A DNA stretch of 64,000 nt from Frankia sp. QA3 (GCF_000262465.1 NZ_CM001489.1:5897352-5961351), one strand, 5' to 3'. Positions 17,749-25,772 are shown, counted from the stretch's first letter. Notes: a model not told the origin generated them from the letters alone. Numbers and translations: made by a program.

Positions 17749-18222
17749 GTGCTCGAGGACCTGCAGGAGATCGAGCGGGAACTGATGTTGCTCGCCCGCC
17801 ATCACATCCTGCCCACGTCCACCCACAAGCAACACGGCCGCACCCTCGACCGCTCGGCGTACCTGCTGCTGAGCCGGATCGAGGCGGAGGGGCCGATGAC
17901 CATCGGCCAGCTCGCCGACGCCTTCTCCCTCGACGTCTCCACCGTCAACCGGCAGGCCGCGGCGATGCTGCAGGCCGACCTGGTCGAGCGCATCCCCGAC
18001 CCCGACGGCGGGCTGGCCCGCAAGCTGGCGGTCACGCCGCGGGGGCTGGAGCGCCTGCATGCCGACCGAGAGATCGTCCTGGGGACACTCGGCCGGCTCT
18101 TCGAGGACTGGACCCTCGAGGACATGCGGCGCCTAGCCGAGATGCTCGGCCGCTTCAACATCACCTGTGAGCGTGAGAACGGCAATCCCTGGCCCCGCCC
18201 CACCCGCGTCGCCGACCGGTAG
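17749..18222 (+). CDS. MarR-family transcriptional regulator
   Basis: 157 residues from GTG 17749, preferred because GGCGGAGG sits 5 bases upstream; an in-frame GTG at 17722 would add nine residues. The winged helix is clear: RSAYLLLSRIEAEGPMTIGQLADAFSLDVSTVNRQAAAMLQADLVERIPDPDGG, followed by a wing and a C-terminal dimer helix (TLGRLFEDWTLEDMRRLAEML). It should repress the divergent efflux gene and probably itself until a ligand binds. Confidence 0.9.
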   Translation: MLEDLQEIERELMLLARHHILPTSTHKQHGRTLDRSAYLLLSRIEAEGPMTIGQLADAFSLDVSTVNRQAAAMLQADLVERIPDPDGGLARKLAVTPRGLERLHADREIVLGTLGRLFEDWTLEDMRRLAEMLGRFNITCERENGNPWPRPTRVADR

Positions 18223-18307
18223 CCGCCCCTCCGTCGCGCCGCGCCGGCGACCAGGCGATGATCGGATCTTGTAGGATGAGCTCGCTTGTCTGGCGCAACG
18301 CCAGGTG

Positions 18308-18396
18308 GGAGGGCTCGCCTAGTGGCCGATGGCGGCGGTCTTGAAAACCGCTAAGGGGAGTGATCCTCTTCGTGGGTTCGAATCCCACGCCCTCCG
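18308..18396 (+). tRNA. tRNA-Ser (anticodon TGA)
   Basis: 89 nt with a long variable arm typical of class II tRNAs. Acceptor GGAGGGC pairs with GCCCTCC, the anticodon stem GCGGT/ACCGC encloses TTGAA with TGA, and the T arm GTGGGTTCGAATCCCAC is canonical. CCA is not encoded. Confidence 0.95.
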
Positions 18397-18467
18397 CTCG
18401 GTCTGGTCTACGCGCCGGCAGTCGACGTGATTCGCCCGCGCCTCGTGACAAGGCATTCGGTGTGCTG

Positions 18468-18616
18468 ATGCGCCCCACGACGGCCGCCGATATCTCCGCC
18501 GTGGCCGACCTGATCCGCGCCCGCAGCGCGTGGCTCGAGGATCGCGGCTGGCCGACGTGGCGCGCCGAGGCCGACAGCCTCGCCAGGCAGGCAGGCCGGT
18601 TCGCGCGCCGGCCGGT
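18468..18616 (+). pseudogene. Truncated GNAT acetyltransferase N terminus
   Basis: From ATG 18468 the frame reads MRPTTAADISAVADLIRAR then SAWLEDRGWPTWRAEADS, a good match to the first 45 residues (beta 1, alpha 1 and alpha 2) of GNAT acetyltransferases. The similarity ends near 18605 and the frame then runs antisense through the XRE gene, so the acetyl-CoA-binding part is absent. It begins only 72 bases after tRNA-Ser. Most likely a decayed gene cut by the rearrangement that brought in the XRE gene. Confidence 0.6.
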
Positions 18617-19483
18617 TCACCGCCGCTCGCCGAGGGCCGCGAGGGCTTTGGCCGTCTCCGGGTCGGCGGGCAGGAACGTCTCGACCGCCAGCTCGGAGAC
18701 GGTCACGTCCATCGGGGTGTTGAACGTCGTCACCGTCGAGATGAGCGAGAGCAGGTGGCCCTCGACGACGATCCGCATCGGCAGCGCGAGCGGCGGCGGG
18801 ACCGCAGCGGGCGCAATGCCGGCGTCCGGGCCCGGATCATCGGCGGCGGGCGGGTCGGGAACGGGATAGGCGGACACCTCGTCGTAGAGCGCGTTCAGGG
18901 CCGGCGAGCCACGCAGAATCATGTTCCGCCGCATTCTCTCCAGCAGGTGCGCCCGCCATTCCGCCAGATTCACGATCCGCGGCGCGAGCCCTCGCGGATG
19001 CAGAGTGAGGCGCATCGCGTTCAGCGGTGGGCGCAGCAGATCCGCCGGCACGCCGGTGAGCAGAACCAGCACTGCGCGGTTGGTCAGTGCAACGTCATAG
19101 TGGCCGTCGAGCACCAGTGTCGGGTTCGGCTCATAGGCGGCGAGCAGCTGCTCCAACCCGGCGCGCACGGCGGTCATCGCCGGGTCGTGCAGCGGGGTCT
19201 CCGGATAGGCCGGGGCATAGCCGGCGGCGATCAGCAGCGCGTTGCGGTCCCGCACCGGGACGTCGAGATGTTCGGCGAGCCGCAGCACCATCGCCCGGCT
19301 CGGCGCGGACCGGCCGGTCTCGACGAAACTGATGTGCCGGGCGGAGCTATCCGCCCGAAGTGCCAGTTCGAGTTGACTGAGTCGGCGTCGTTCCCGCCAC
19401 TGCCGCAGCAGCACGCCCACGCCCATCCGGGCACCCCCGTGCGCCGGGTCCTCCGTGCCGGGTCCCGCCGAGGGGGTCGTCAT
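18617..19483 (-). CDS. XRE-family regulator with MmyB-like ligand-binding domain
   Basis: 288 residues from ATG 19483. An N-terminal Cro/C1 helix-turn-helix (GVLLRQWRERRRLSQLELALRADSSARHISFVETGRSAPSRAMVLRLAEHLDVP) is followed by the MmyB-like PAS-type domain (NPTLVLDGHYDVALTNRAV, LNAMRLTLHPRGLAPRIVNLAEW, and a final VSELAVETFLPADPETAKAL). In other actinobacteria this type often controls an adjacent oxidoreductase or its own gene; here no such partner is next to it. Its 3' end abuts the acetyltransferase remnant. Confidence 0.88.
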   Translation of the reverse strand: MTTPSAGPGTEDPAHGGARMGVGVLLRQWRERRRLSQLELALRADSSARHISFVETGRSAPSRAMVLRLAEHLDVPVRDRNALLIAAGYAPAYPETPLHDPAMTAVRAGLEQLLAAYEPNPTLVLDGHYDVALTNRAVLVLLTGVPADLLRPPLNAMRLTLHPRGLAPRIVNLAEWRAHLLERMRRNMILRGSPALNALYDEVSAYPVPDPPAADDPGPDAGIAPAAVPPPLALPMRIVVEGHLLSLISTVTTFNTPMDVTVSELAVETFLPADPETAKALAALGERR

Positions 19484-19828
19484 GAGTGCAACCGTAGCCA
19501 GTCCCGCTGGTGCCGGTCGTGCCGTCGTTCGCCATTGCAAGATCAAGTGTCCATGTATTGTGATTTTCGTGTTCGATGATGTCCGCCACGGACGTCTGTC
19601 CTGAGTGGCCCTAAAGGTTGCGCGAGATGCCCGGAGTAGGCGGGATCGCCCCGACCTGACCGTCTCCGGAGCGTTGGCACTGGACAAACACCCTGAAGAC
19701 TCGACGGCCGGTTGCGTGACGCTTGTGCAGGTCTGCGACAGGATGGCCGGGTGCCTCCCCGTCGGTCGACATCCCCTCGCGCGATCCCGGCCGCCGTCTC
19801 CTCGCCCCGGCGTCCCCGCGCGATTTCC
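19484..19828. other. Intergenic region between XRE regulator and zinc protein
   Basis: 345 bp with no convincing gene. It is the promoter region for the divergent XRE and FDXHR-like genes. Bases 19540-19580 are locally A/T-rich (TGCAAGATCAAGTGTCCATG-type sequence). Confidence 0.45.
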
Positions 19829-20119
19829 GTGACCCTTCACCCCGATCCGGACCAGTCCAGCCGGCAACCGCCACTGCCGATCCAGGTGCCCCGCCGCCGG
19901 CAGCCCGAGGCCGGCGCGCATATCTCGGTTACGGCCAGTTGTGCCGGCTGCGACACGCGGTGGACCGATCCGGCCACGACCCATTGCGGTTCATGCCATC
20001 AGTCCTGGCCGAGCGTGCAGGGCTTCGACGACCATCTGGTCGAATGCCCGGCCCATCCGGTCATCGCCGCCCGGCGGGTGAAGCGGGAACCCGAACAGTC
20101 TGGCGTCGGAGTCGCCTGA
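19829..20119 (+). CDS. FDXHR-like putative zinc-binding protein
   Basis: 96 residues if started at GTG 19829 (MTLHPDPDQSS); the open frame extends further upstream without clear protein character. The core is C-x2-C-x3-W (CAGCDTRWT), then THCGSCHQSW and GFDDHLVECP. This follows the small actinobacterial FDXHR zinc-binding family (C-x2-C ... H-C-x2-C-H ... FDxHR), but FDxHR has become FDDHL. Four Cys and His residues can coordinate zinc. Family members are frequent in phages and mobile regions; the function is unknown. It lies in the accessory stretch after tRNA-Ser. Confidence 0.65.
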   Translation: MTLHPDPDQSSRQPPLPIQVPRRRQPEAGAHISVTASCAGCDTRWTDPATTHCGSCHQSWPSVQGFDDHLVECPAHPVIAARRVKREPEQSGVGVA

Positions 20120-20383
20120 CCGGTCCGATTCCGTCGGCGTCGGGCCCGTCCGGTGTTTCCCGCCGGACGGCCGAAACTCCGCCGGCTGCCTGTTTCCCGG
20201 CTCCGACTGCGATTGCGGTCAACGGGTCGGTGCTGCGGTCGCGGAACTGCTACGTTCCGGCGCTGGAGCACCCGTGGCCGCCCGCCGCCGGCGCGTTCGC
20301 CCGGCCGTGGCGCGCGAGCTGCGCCGTGGCGCCGGCCGCCGCGGTCGCGTGCCCTTGGGCGGGGCAGGAGGACGGAGGAGCCG

Positions 20384-20995
20384 ATGACGGTCTGCGGGCT
20401 GGTCCGGTTGGACGGGGTCGACGTGCGGCGGGCGGTGCTCACCACGATGCTGGCCTCTTCCGCCTCCGGGCTTCCGGCAGCGCGCGGGGTGCACACCGAC
20501 GGGGCATTCGGAGCGGTGAGCGCCGCGGATCCGGACGCGGACCCGACCCCGCCGATCGCCGTCGACGACGCCGGGCTCGTGGTGATCGCCGACCATCCGC
20601 CGCGGGCCGCCGGCTCCCGCCGTTCGGCGCGGGCGTCAGCCGCCGCCTACCGCGCCGGCGGTCAGTGGGCCCTGCTGCGCCCCGCCGCCGGCACCGTCAC
20701 CGTCGTCTGGGAACCGGTGCGGGCCCGGCTGGTCCTCGCCCGGCCGTCGGGCGCGCCCACCGAGCTGGTCACCTGGTCGGACGGGCGGGTGTTCGCCTTC
20801 GGGACCGAGACCGACCAGGTGCTGTCGGCCGCCGGTGGCGGGCTGTCCCGCCCGGCCAGGCTGCGGCGGCTCGGGTCCGGCGAGGTCCTCACGGTCACCG
20901 TGCCCGCCCGGCGTCACCGCCCCGCGCTCGCGGCGGTCCGCCCGCGATCCGGCGCCGAGCCGGCCCCGGGACTGGCCCCGGCCGGCTGCCCGTGA
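20384..20995 (+). CDS. Stand-alone asparagine-synthase-like glutaminase (Ntn) domain protein
   Basis: 203 residues from ATG 20384, with GGAGGAG immediately upstream. The pattern follows the N-terminal domain of AsnB-type synthetases: a CGLVRLDG start (compare MCGI), GGQWALLRPAAGTVTVVWEPVRARLVLARPSG where AsnB has GDFAF-WD...LVLARD, DGRVFAFGTETDQVLSA where AsnB has FASEIKALL, and RPARLRRLGSGEVLTVTV. The Cys is at residue 4 rather than 2, so an autocatalytic N-terminal nucleophile is doubtful. No synthetase domain follows. Such truncated domains resemble partners or remnants of lasso-peptide-type cyclases, but no precursor or protease gene is seen here. Confidence 0.6.
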   Translation: MTVCGLVRLDGVDVRRAVLTTMLASSASGLPAARGVHTDGAFGAVSAADPDADPTPPIAVDDAGLVVIADHPPRAAGSRRSARASAAAYRAGGQWALLRPAAGTVTVVWEPVRARLVLARPSGAPTELVTWSDGRVFAFGTETDQVLSAAGGGLSRPARLRRLGSGEVLTVTVPARRHRPALAAVRPRSGAEPAPGLAPAGCP

Positions 20996-21060
20996 CGGCC
21001 AGGCCGCCCGGCACGACGGTGGGGAGCCTCGCTCGCAGAAGGGGCGGTGGGGCCGGTGGG

Positions 21061-21480
21061 TCAGCGGGCGGGGGCTTCGGCCGCCTCGCCGGTGGCGGGG
21101 CGGGCCGCCTTGGCGCCTGCCGGCGCCGCAAGGTGCTCGCGGCGGACCAGGGCGCTGACCCGGCGCTCGGCGACGAACGACAGGAACGGGATCGTGCCCG
21201 CAAGCATGATCAGGATCGTCCGCTGCAGCGGCAGCCGGCAGCGGCTTGCCAGGTCGTACGCGCAGGCCAGGTAGACCATGTACAGCAAGCCGTGGATCGG
21301 ACCGACCGCCGCGACGATGGTGTCGTTGTCGCCGGCGTACTTCAGCGGCATACCGACGCAGACCAGCAGGATCAGGCCGACGCCGACGACGTAGGCGATC
21401 ACGCGGTACCGCAGCAGGGCGGCTCGGACCGCGGGCGCGGCGGAACGTCCCCCGGCGGCGCGGGAGGGGGCGGGGGTCAT
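21061..21480 (-). CDS. DUF3817-type integral membrane protein
   Basis: 139 residues from ATG 21480. Three hydrophobic helices: YRVIAYVVGVGLILLVCVGMP, the HGLLYMVYLACAYDL segment, and TILIMLAGTIPFLSFVAERRV. The order LKYAGDNDTIVAAVGPIHGLLY is characteristic of the DUF3817 family of actinobacteria. Function unknown. Its ATG overlaps the stop of the upstream gene by one base (TGATG), so the two are translated together. Confidence 0.82.
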   Translation of the reverse strand: MTPAPSRAAGGRSAAPAVRAALLRYRVIAYVVGVGLILLVCVGMPLKYAGDNDTIVAAVGPIHGLLYMVYLACAYDLASRCRLPLQRTILIMLAGTIPFLSFVAERRVSALVRREHLAAPAGAKAARPATGEAAEAPAR

Positions 21481-21953
21481 CAGCGGGCTCCGTTGATCTG
21501 TTTCGCGTTGATCTGTTTCGGGTTGATCTGTTTCGGGTTGATCTGCTTCAGGGCCTCGCTCAGCACGTCGCGCTCGTACAGCGAGGTGAGGTAGCGGTTG
21601 TAGGCGTCGAGCTCGTCGTCCTCCTCGGGCGAGTCCGACGCGGCGGTCAACATCCGGGGGCCGTTCAGATCCGGCCGCCAGGGCGCCTCGGGTGCAATCC
21701 GCCCGCCGGCGCCCCACTGGGGACCGTTGGGGTCCTTGGGCGCCAGCTCTTCCTTCATCATCTTGTACCACCAGTACACGACGAAGGCGGCGAAGATCGG
21801 CCACTCGACCCCGTAGAAGAGGTTCTGCAACGAGCCCTGGGGGGACTCGCCCTTGGTCAGCTGCCATACCCCCATGCGGATGAACAGCGCGATCAGAGCG
21901 AGCGCGAGGAGATGACGCGCGATCCACGAGGGTGCAAACAACAGCCGGCGCAC
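21480..21953 (-). CDS. Conserved actinobacterial membrane protein with C-terminal repeats
   Basis: 157 residues from GTG 21953 (MRRLLFAPSWIARHLLALALI), with GGAGAGG 13 bases upstream. Two membrane helices are visible (LLALALIALFIRMGVWQL and YGVEWPIFAAFVVYWWYKMM). The opening resembles the first helix of SURF1-like proteins, but the rest does not. The C terminus is an acidic stretch (DSPEEDDELDAYNRYLTSLYERD) followed by four KQIN(P/A) repeats. It forms a two-gene unit with the DUF3817 gene. Function unknown. Confidence 0.72.
   Translation of the reverse strand: MRRLLFAPSWIARHLLALALIALFIRMGVWQLTKGESPQGSLQNLFYGVEWPIFAAFVVYWWYKMMKEELAPKDPNGPQWGAGGRIAPEAPWRPDLNGPRMLTAASDSPEEDDELDAYNRYLTSLYERDVLSEALKQINPKQINPKQINAKQINGAR
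21492..21551. repeat. 15-bp tandem repeat (four units) at the 3' end of the membrane protein gene
   Basis: Units GTTGATCTGTTTCGC, GTTGATCTGTTTCGG (twice) and GTTGATCTGCTTCAG, encoding KQIN(P/A) repeats just before the stop. Confidence 0.92.
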
Positions 21954-22130
21954 GCTGTCGACGCTACCTCTCCACGTCCGGTCCGCGTAGGTCGCGGGGT
22001 AGGTGTCCGCGACCAGACTCACACCGTCGATGACTCCACCGGGCGACAGGGCGGGGCGGTGGCCGGGGCGAGGGTCCGGTCGGTAGGCCGGGCGACGGAG
22101 CTGGCCCGGCCCGAGGCGAAGCGGCCGGGA

Positions 22131-22187
22131 CGGCGGCTGGAGCGGCACGGCGGCTGGAGCGGCACGGCGGCTGGAGCGGCACGGCGG
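22131..22187. repeat. 17-bp tandem repeat (about 3.3 copies), intergenic
   Basis: Identical units CGGCGGCTGGAGCGGCA at 22131, 22148 and 22165, then a partial copy. Confidence 0.9.
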
Positions 22188-22393
22188 CCGGATGCCAGGC
22201 GCGACCGGATGCGGCGGTGGCGAGGGGGCTGGCCGGCCTTGGCCTGACCGGCCAGCCCCGGTACCGCTCGACGGCCCGTTCGCTCGGCTGGGGGGGGTTA
22301 GCCGGACGAACGGACCGAAACGCCGACCGGACCTCCTGGCGCGGGGGCCGGTGTGGCGTTCACATGGTCAGTCGTCCGGGGGGTGTCGTTTGG

Positions 22394-22426
22394 TTGCCGC
22401 CCGGGGCAAGATTTTTTATTTTTTTT
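22394..22426 (+). terminator. Intrinsic terminator with U-tract, no upstream plus-strand gene
   Basis: Stem TTGCC/GGCAA around GCCCGG, followed by ATTTTTTATTTTTTTT. Such a T-run is exceptional in this high-GC sequence and gives a classic rho-independent terminator in the plus direction. Confidence 0.55.
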
Positions 22427-22582
22427 CGAGACCTCGGTGAGATGACTCGAATGGGCTAGGCAAGTTGTGGGGACAACCCCGACCCGGAGGCCGAAAACCG
22501 GGCCGGGCAGCCGGACAGACGGTGGGGCCAGGCGAAGCCCGCGATGCCCCCGGCCCACCTGGCCTGGTGACCCCGGCTGTCG

Positions 22583-24205
22583 TCAGCGCAGCACGGCGGC
22601 CGCCAGCGTCCATGCCGCGGAACTCCCGCTGGAGATCGACACGGTGGTGGCCCCGATCCCCGCCGGCAGCGACACGCTCACCCGGGCGTCCGCCGAACCG
22701 TCGACCAACGTCGACGGCAGCTGGACGGTGAAGGTCCGCCTGTCCGCGAGCGACGACACGGTGATCTCGACCCGTCCCGACGACGACCCGAGGTAGATCT
22801 CCAGCGTGCGTGCCTGCGTGACGAAGGTCGACAACGCGGCCGTGCCCTGCACCGCCAGCCGGTCGGTGTCGTCGGTGCCGCTCGCCGTCGGCATCCCGCC
22901 GCTCCAGTCGAAGCCCGAAGACGACGTCGTCGGGACGCCCACGACGCTCGCGGCGAGCAGCGGGACCGGCAGCGCCGCCCGGTTCTGCACCCCGCCCCAT
23001 CCGGCGCCGAACAGCGCCCAGTCCGCGGCCTGGGCACCGGGGATCTGGACCCGTGAGCCGGCCGGGAACGGGGCGACGGAGTTGGTGTAGATGCCGGTAG
23101 CGGACGGCGCCAGGCCGGTGTTGGGTGCCTGGCCGGCGCCGACCGCACCGGCGCCGTCCTGGGCCGGTGCGGCCGGGTCGGGCTTCGTGCCCCTCGTCAA
23201 CGGCTGCGCAGACGTCCCGCTCGACGGCCGCGCGGCATCCCCCGGCTCGGCCGCGCCGGCCGCGCTTGCCGCCGCCGTGCTGCCCGCGGGGCTGGCCTGT
23301 CCCCGCGGGACGCCGGCCGAGGGCCCCGGAGGCGGGGGGGAATGGACGGCGGGCGGGCGGGACGGTGCCAGCGTGGCGCTCGTGGTCGCCCACGGCGTCT
23401 CCGTGGGATTGGGCCGCGCGGTCACCGTGGTGGTCGGGGGGTCCGAGGAATCGGAGCCCGGCAGGTCAAGCAGGGCGACCAGGGCGACCAGGGCGAGGCT
23501 CAGCACGGTGACGGCCGCGCCGACAAGCGCCTGGGTGCGGCGCCGACCCGTCCCCCGCGGCGCACCACGTCCGGGCCGGGTGCGGCGCAGGCCCTGGCCC
23601 CGCCTCGGCGGCGCCGCGGACGCGTGCCCGCGCCGCGTGCCGTAGAGCGCATCCAGCGGCAGTGGCGTCGTCGCACCGGCGCGGTCCGCCTCCTCGGTGG
23701 GGTCGTCCAGATCAGGCGGACCGGCCAGGTCGATCAGCGCACCGAGGCCGCCCGACGCGGCCACCTCGGCGTCCGTGTACGGCTCGGCCTCGGCGTACAG
23801 CGCGGATTCGGCGTAGGCGGCGGATTCGCCGTACGGGGTGAAGCCCGCCCCGACGACGGTCGGCGTGGTGCTCTCCGGGCCGGCGTAGGGGGCGGGCGGC
23901 GGCCCCGCGACGGTCGGCGCGGCGGCTTCCGGTCGGTCGTGGGGGACGGCGCCCGGCCGGGTGGTGAAGGGGGAGACGGAACCGGGCTGGCGCAGCGGGA
24001 AGACGGACGACCCGCCCAGCGGTTGCCCGACGGCCGCTGCGAGCCGGCGCCGGATCCGGTCGGAGTCGGGCTGGTGCCGGGCCATCTCGGTGCCCAGCAT
24101 GCCGCGCAGTTCCTCGTGGAACGTGGTGCTGGCGCCGCTCACCGGGCCCGACCCGGCTGGTAGATCATGGTCGGGCTCCTGGAATCCCGACGTGCTCGGT
24201 GTCAT
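22583..24205 (-). CDS. Single-pass membrane protein downstream of the sigma factor (putative sigma regulator)
   Basis: 540 residues, ATG directly after the TAG of the sigma gene. The first 225 residues are cytosolic and start with an HEELRGMLGTEMARHQPDSDRIRRRLAA segment, similar in style to the short N-terminal motif of membrane proteins encoded after SigE-family sigma factors in actinobacteria. A basic stretch (RRGQGLRRTRPGRGAPRGTGRRR) precedes one helix at about 226-246. Outside lie a Pro/Thr/Ser linker and a C-terminal domain of about 160 residues (PFPAGSRVQIPGAQAADWALFGAGWG to the end) that looks beta-rich. No zinc anti-sigma HxxxCxxC motif is present. A role as anti-sigma or surface sensor is inference from gene order. 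Confidence 0.65.
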   Translation of the reverse strand: MTPSTSGFQEPDHDLPAGSGPVSGASTTFHEELRGMLGTEMARHQPDSDRIRRRLAAAVGQPLGGSSVFPLRQPGSVSPFTTRPGAVPHDRPEAAAPTVAGPPPAPYAGPESTTPTVVGAGFTPYGESAAYAESALYAEAEPYTDAEVAASGGLGALIDLAGPPDLDDPTEEADRAGATTPLPLDALYGTRRGHASAAPPRRGQGLRRTRPGRGAPRGTGRRRTQALVGAAVTVLSLALVALVALLDLPGSDSSDPPTTTVTARPNPTETPWATTSATLAPSRPPAVHSPPPPGPSAGVPRGQASPAGSTAAASAAGAAEPGDAARPSSGTSAQPLTRGTKPDPAAPAQDGAGAVGAGQAPNTGLAPSATGIYTNSVAPFPAGSRVQIPGAQAADWALFGAGWGGVQNRAALPVPLLAASVVGVPTTSSSGFDWSGGMPTASGTDDTDRLAVQGTAALSTFVTQARTLEIYLGSSSGRVEITVSSLADRRTFTVQLPSTLVDGSADARVSVSLPAGIGATTVSISSGSSAAWTLAAAVLR

Positions 24206-25252
24206 CTACGCCTCGCCGACCCGCCACACCGGCCAGGCCAGTCGCGGCCAGGGCAGCGACTCGGGCCAGGTCGGTGACCCCGCCAAGCTCGGTCGTCCCG
24301 GCCAGCCCGGTCGTTCAAGCCGGGGTGCGGGTTCGGGCCAGGGCAGTGGTTCGCGCCAGGCTACGGGTTCGCGCCAGGCGACGGGTTCGTGCCAGGGCAG
24401 TGGTCTGCGCCGCGGTGGTTCGCGCCGGGGCAGCGGGACGGGCCTGGACAGCCGTCCGGGGCCCGGGAACGGCTCGCCGCCAGGGTGCCGCCCGGCCCCG
24501 GGAGCCGGCTCGGCCTCGTCCGTCCGTGCGAAGGCGGACCGGTCGGGCCCGGCGGGTTCATCGGACTGGCCGGTGCCGGGCCCGCCGCCGGGCCGGCCCG
24601 AGCCGGGGCGCACGCCGCTGATCCGGGACGTGCCTGGCCGGGACGTGCCGCCCTGGGGCATGTCGGGGTGCTCGGGCGTCATGCGGGAGGTCACCTCCTC
24701 CTGGGTCGTCTCGGCCGGCGGCAGTTCGGTTCTCTTTAGGATTCGCTCCAGCTCGGCAACTCCCTTGGCCGTCTGGCTCTTCACCGTCCCGACGGAGATG
24801 CCCAGTGTCCGGGCCGTCTCCACTTCCGACAGGTCGAAGGCATAGCGGAGTACCACGCAGGCCCGCTTGCCCGGGGGCAGGCTCATCAGGGCGGTGCGCA
24901 GGTCGACCACCGCCGGCACGTCCGGCACCGGGGCGGATCGCTCGGCGCGCTGCCCGAGCACGAGCAGCCCGCGCCGCTCACGCACGACCTTGCGGACCCG
25001 GTCCGCCGCCAGGTTCGCGACAATGCGCCGGACGTAGGCCAGCGGGAGCTCGGCCGAGCGCACCCGGTCCCAGCTGGACCAGGCCGCGGTGAGCGCCTCG
25101 GCGGTGATGTCGTCGGCCGCGTCATGGTCGCCGGTCAGCAGGTACGCGAAGCGACTCAGCGCACGGTGATGGCTCTCGAAGAACGCGTGGAACTCCGCCT
25201 GTCTGTGGGGATGTTCGTGCTCGTCGTCGGCCGCGACCGCTTCCACTGGCAC
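24206..25252 (-). CDS. ECF (SigE-family) RNA polymerase sigma factor with long C-terminal tail
   Basis: 348 residues from GTG 25252. Sigma region 2 lies at about 20-90 (FHAFFESHHRALSRFAYLLTGDHDAADDITAEALTAAWSSW) and region 4 at about 115-170 (LMSLPPGKRACVVLRYAFDLSEVETARTLGISVGTVKSQTAKG). SigE-family factors are usually about 170-180 residues; here a further 170 residues of Pro/Arg/Trp-rich sequence follow, with repeated HEPVAWREPVAWREPLPWPEP elements, and no stop until the next gene. The factor should direct transcription of a small regulon, probably including its own operon. The tail could mediate interaction with the membrane partner. The frame of the tail is consistent with coding but is unusual. 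Confidence 0.8.
   Translation of the reverse strand: MPVEAVAADDEHEHPHRQAEFHAFFESHHRALSRFAYLLTGDHDAADDITAEALTAAWSSWDRVRSAELPLAYVRRIVANLAADRVRKVVRERRGLLVLGQRAERSAPVPDVPAVVDLRTALMSLPPGKRACVVLRYAFDLSEVETARTLGISVGTVKSQTAKGVAELERILKRTELPPAETTQEEVTSRMTPEHPDMPQGGTSRPGTSRISGVRPGSGRPGGGPGTGQSDEPAGPDRSAFARTDEAEPAPGAGRHPGGEPFPGPGRLSRPVPLPRREPPRRRPLPWHEPVAWREPVAWREPLPWPEPAPRLERPGWPGRPSLAGSPTWPESLPWPRLAWPVWRVGEA
24331..24402. repeat. 18-bp tandem repeat (four units) in the sigma factor tail
   Basis: Four 18-bp units of the type GTTCGCGCCAGGCTACGG (24331, 24349, 24367, 24385) that encode WREPVA/WHEPVA-like repeats on the minus strand. Confidence 0.88.
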
Positions 25253-25772
25253 GCTCCCCGGGCCCGTCCTGGCCGGCGCGTCCCCGGAGCCGGCCAGACA
25301 GTCGATGCTGTGGTCGTCTGTGACTGGTTGCAGAGAACCAAAAGTTCAGGGTGATGCGCATATGACGGTAGCGACTGGATCAGCTGTATGTCGTGGCACC
25401 TGAGTGCCGATCAGTTCCTGTACCGTTAATACGGCGATACGGGCGCCGCACCTCGTGCGGACCGCCATCTCCGCTGTGACTTACCGGCCATCCAGGTCGG
25501 GGGCCGGACCGGTCCCGTCGGCGGGCACCTTCGGCGGGCCGGCGCCACCCGAATGGGCGTTCGTTGTGGACCGGCTGTTTTGTTGTTTGCCCATGCGTGT
25601 CGCGGGATCGCTTTGGTTGTCACCATGGCGTGTTTGTTGTTTCCATGGAGATGTCGGTGTGTCGACCGGACCCGTTCGGGGCCGGGCGCGAGGCCCCGGG
25701 TGGGCGGGCCGGTGGCCATGCGATGCTGGGACGATGTTTCCGCGGCTCCGACCACCGGGTACGGCGGGTTCT
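25253..25772. other. 520-bp region upstream of the sigma factor
   Basis: No convincing gene. It should carry the sigma-factor promoter. A small inverted repeat GGCAC-CTGA-GTGCC lies at 25395-25408. Confidence 0.45.

Larger units (their letters stand above)
21954..22582. other. 629-bp region without a protein gene; possible plus-strand transcript
   Basis: No frame with protein character. It contains a 17-bp triplicate repeat (22131-22187) and, at 22394-22426, a hairpin followed by a long T-tract oriented for plus-strand transcription. No plus-strand gene precedes that terminator for 1.4 kb, so a short non-coding RNA is possible. Confidence 0.45.

Noticed and set aside
18308..18396. tRNA-Ser as the attachment site of an intact integrated element
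   Set aside because: No integrase and no repeat of the tRNA 3' end were found within the window.
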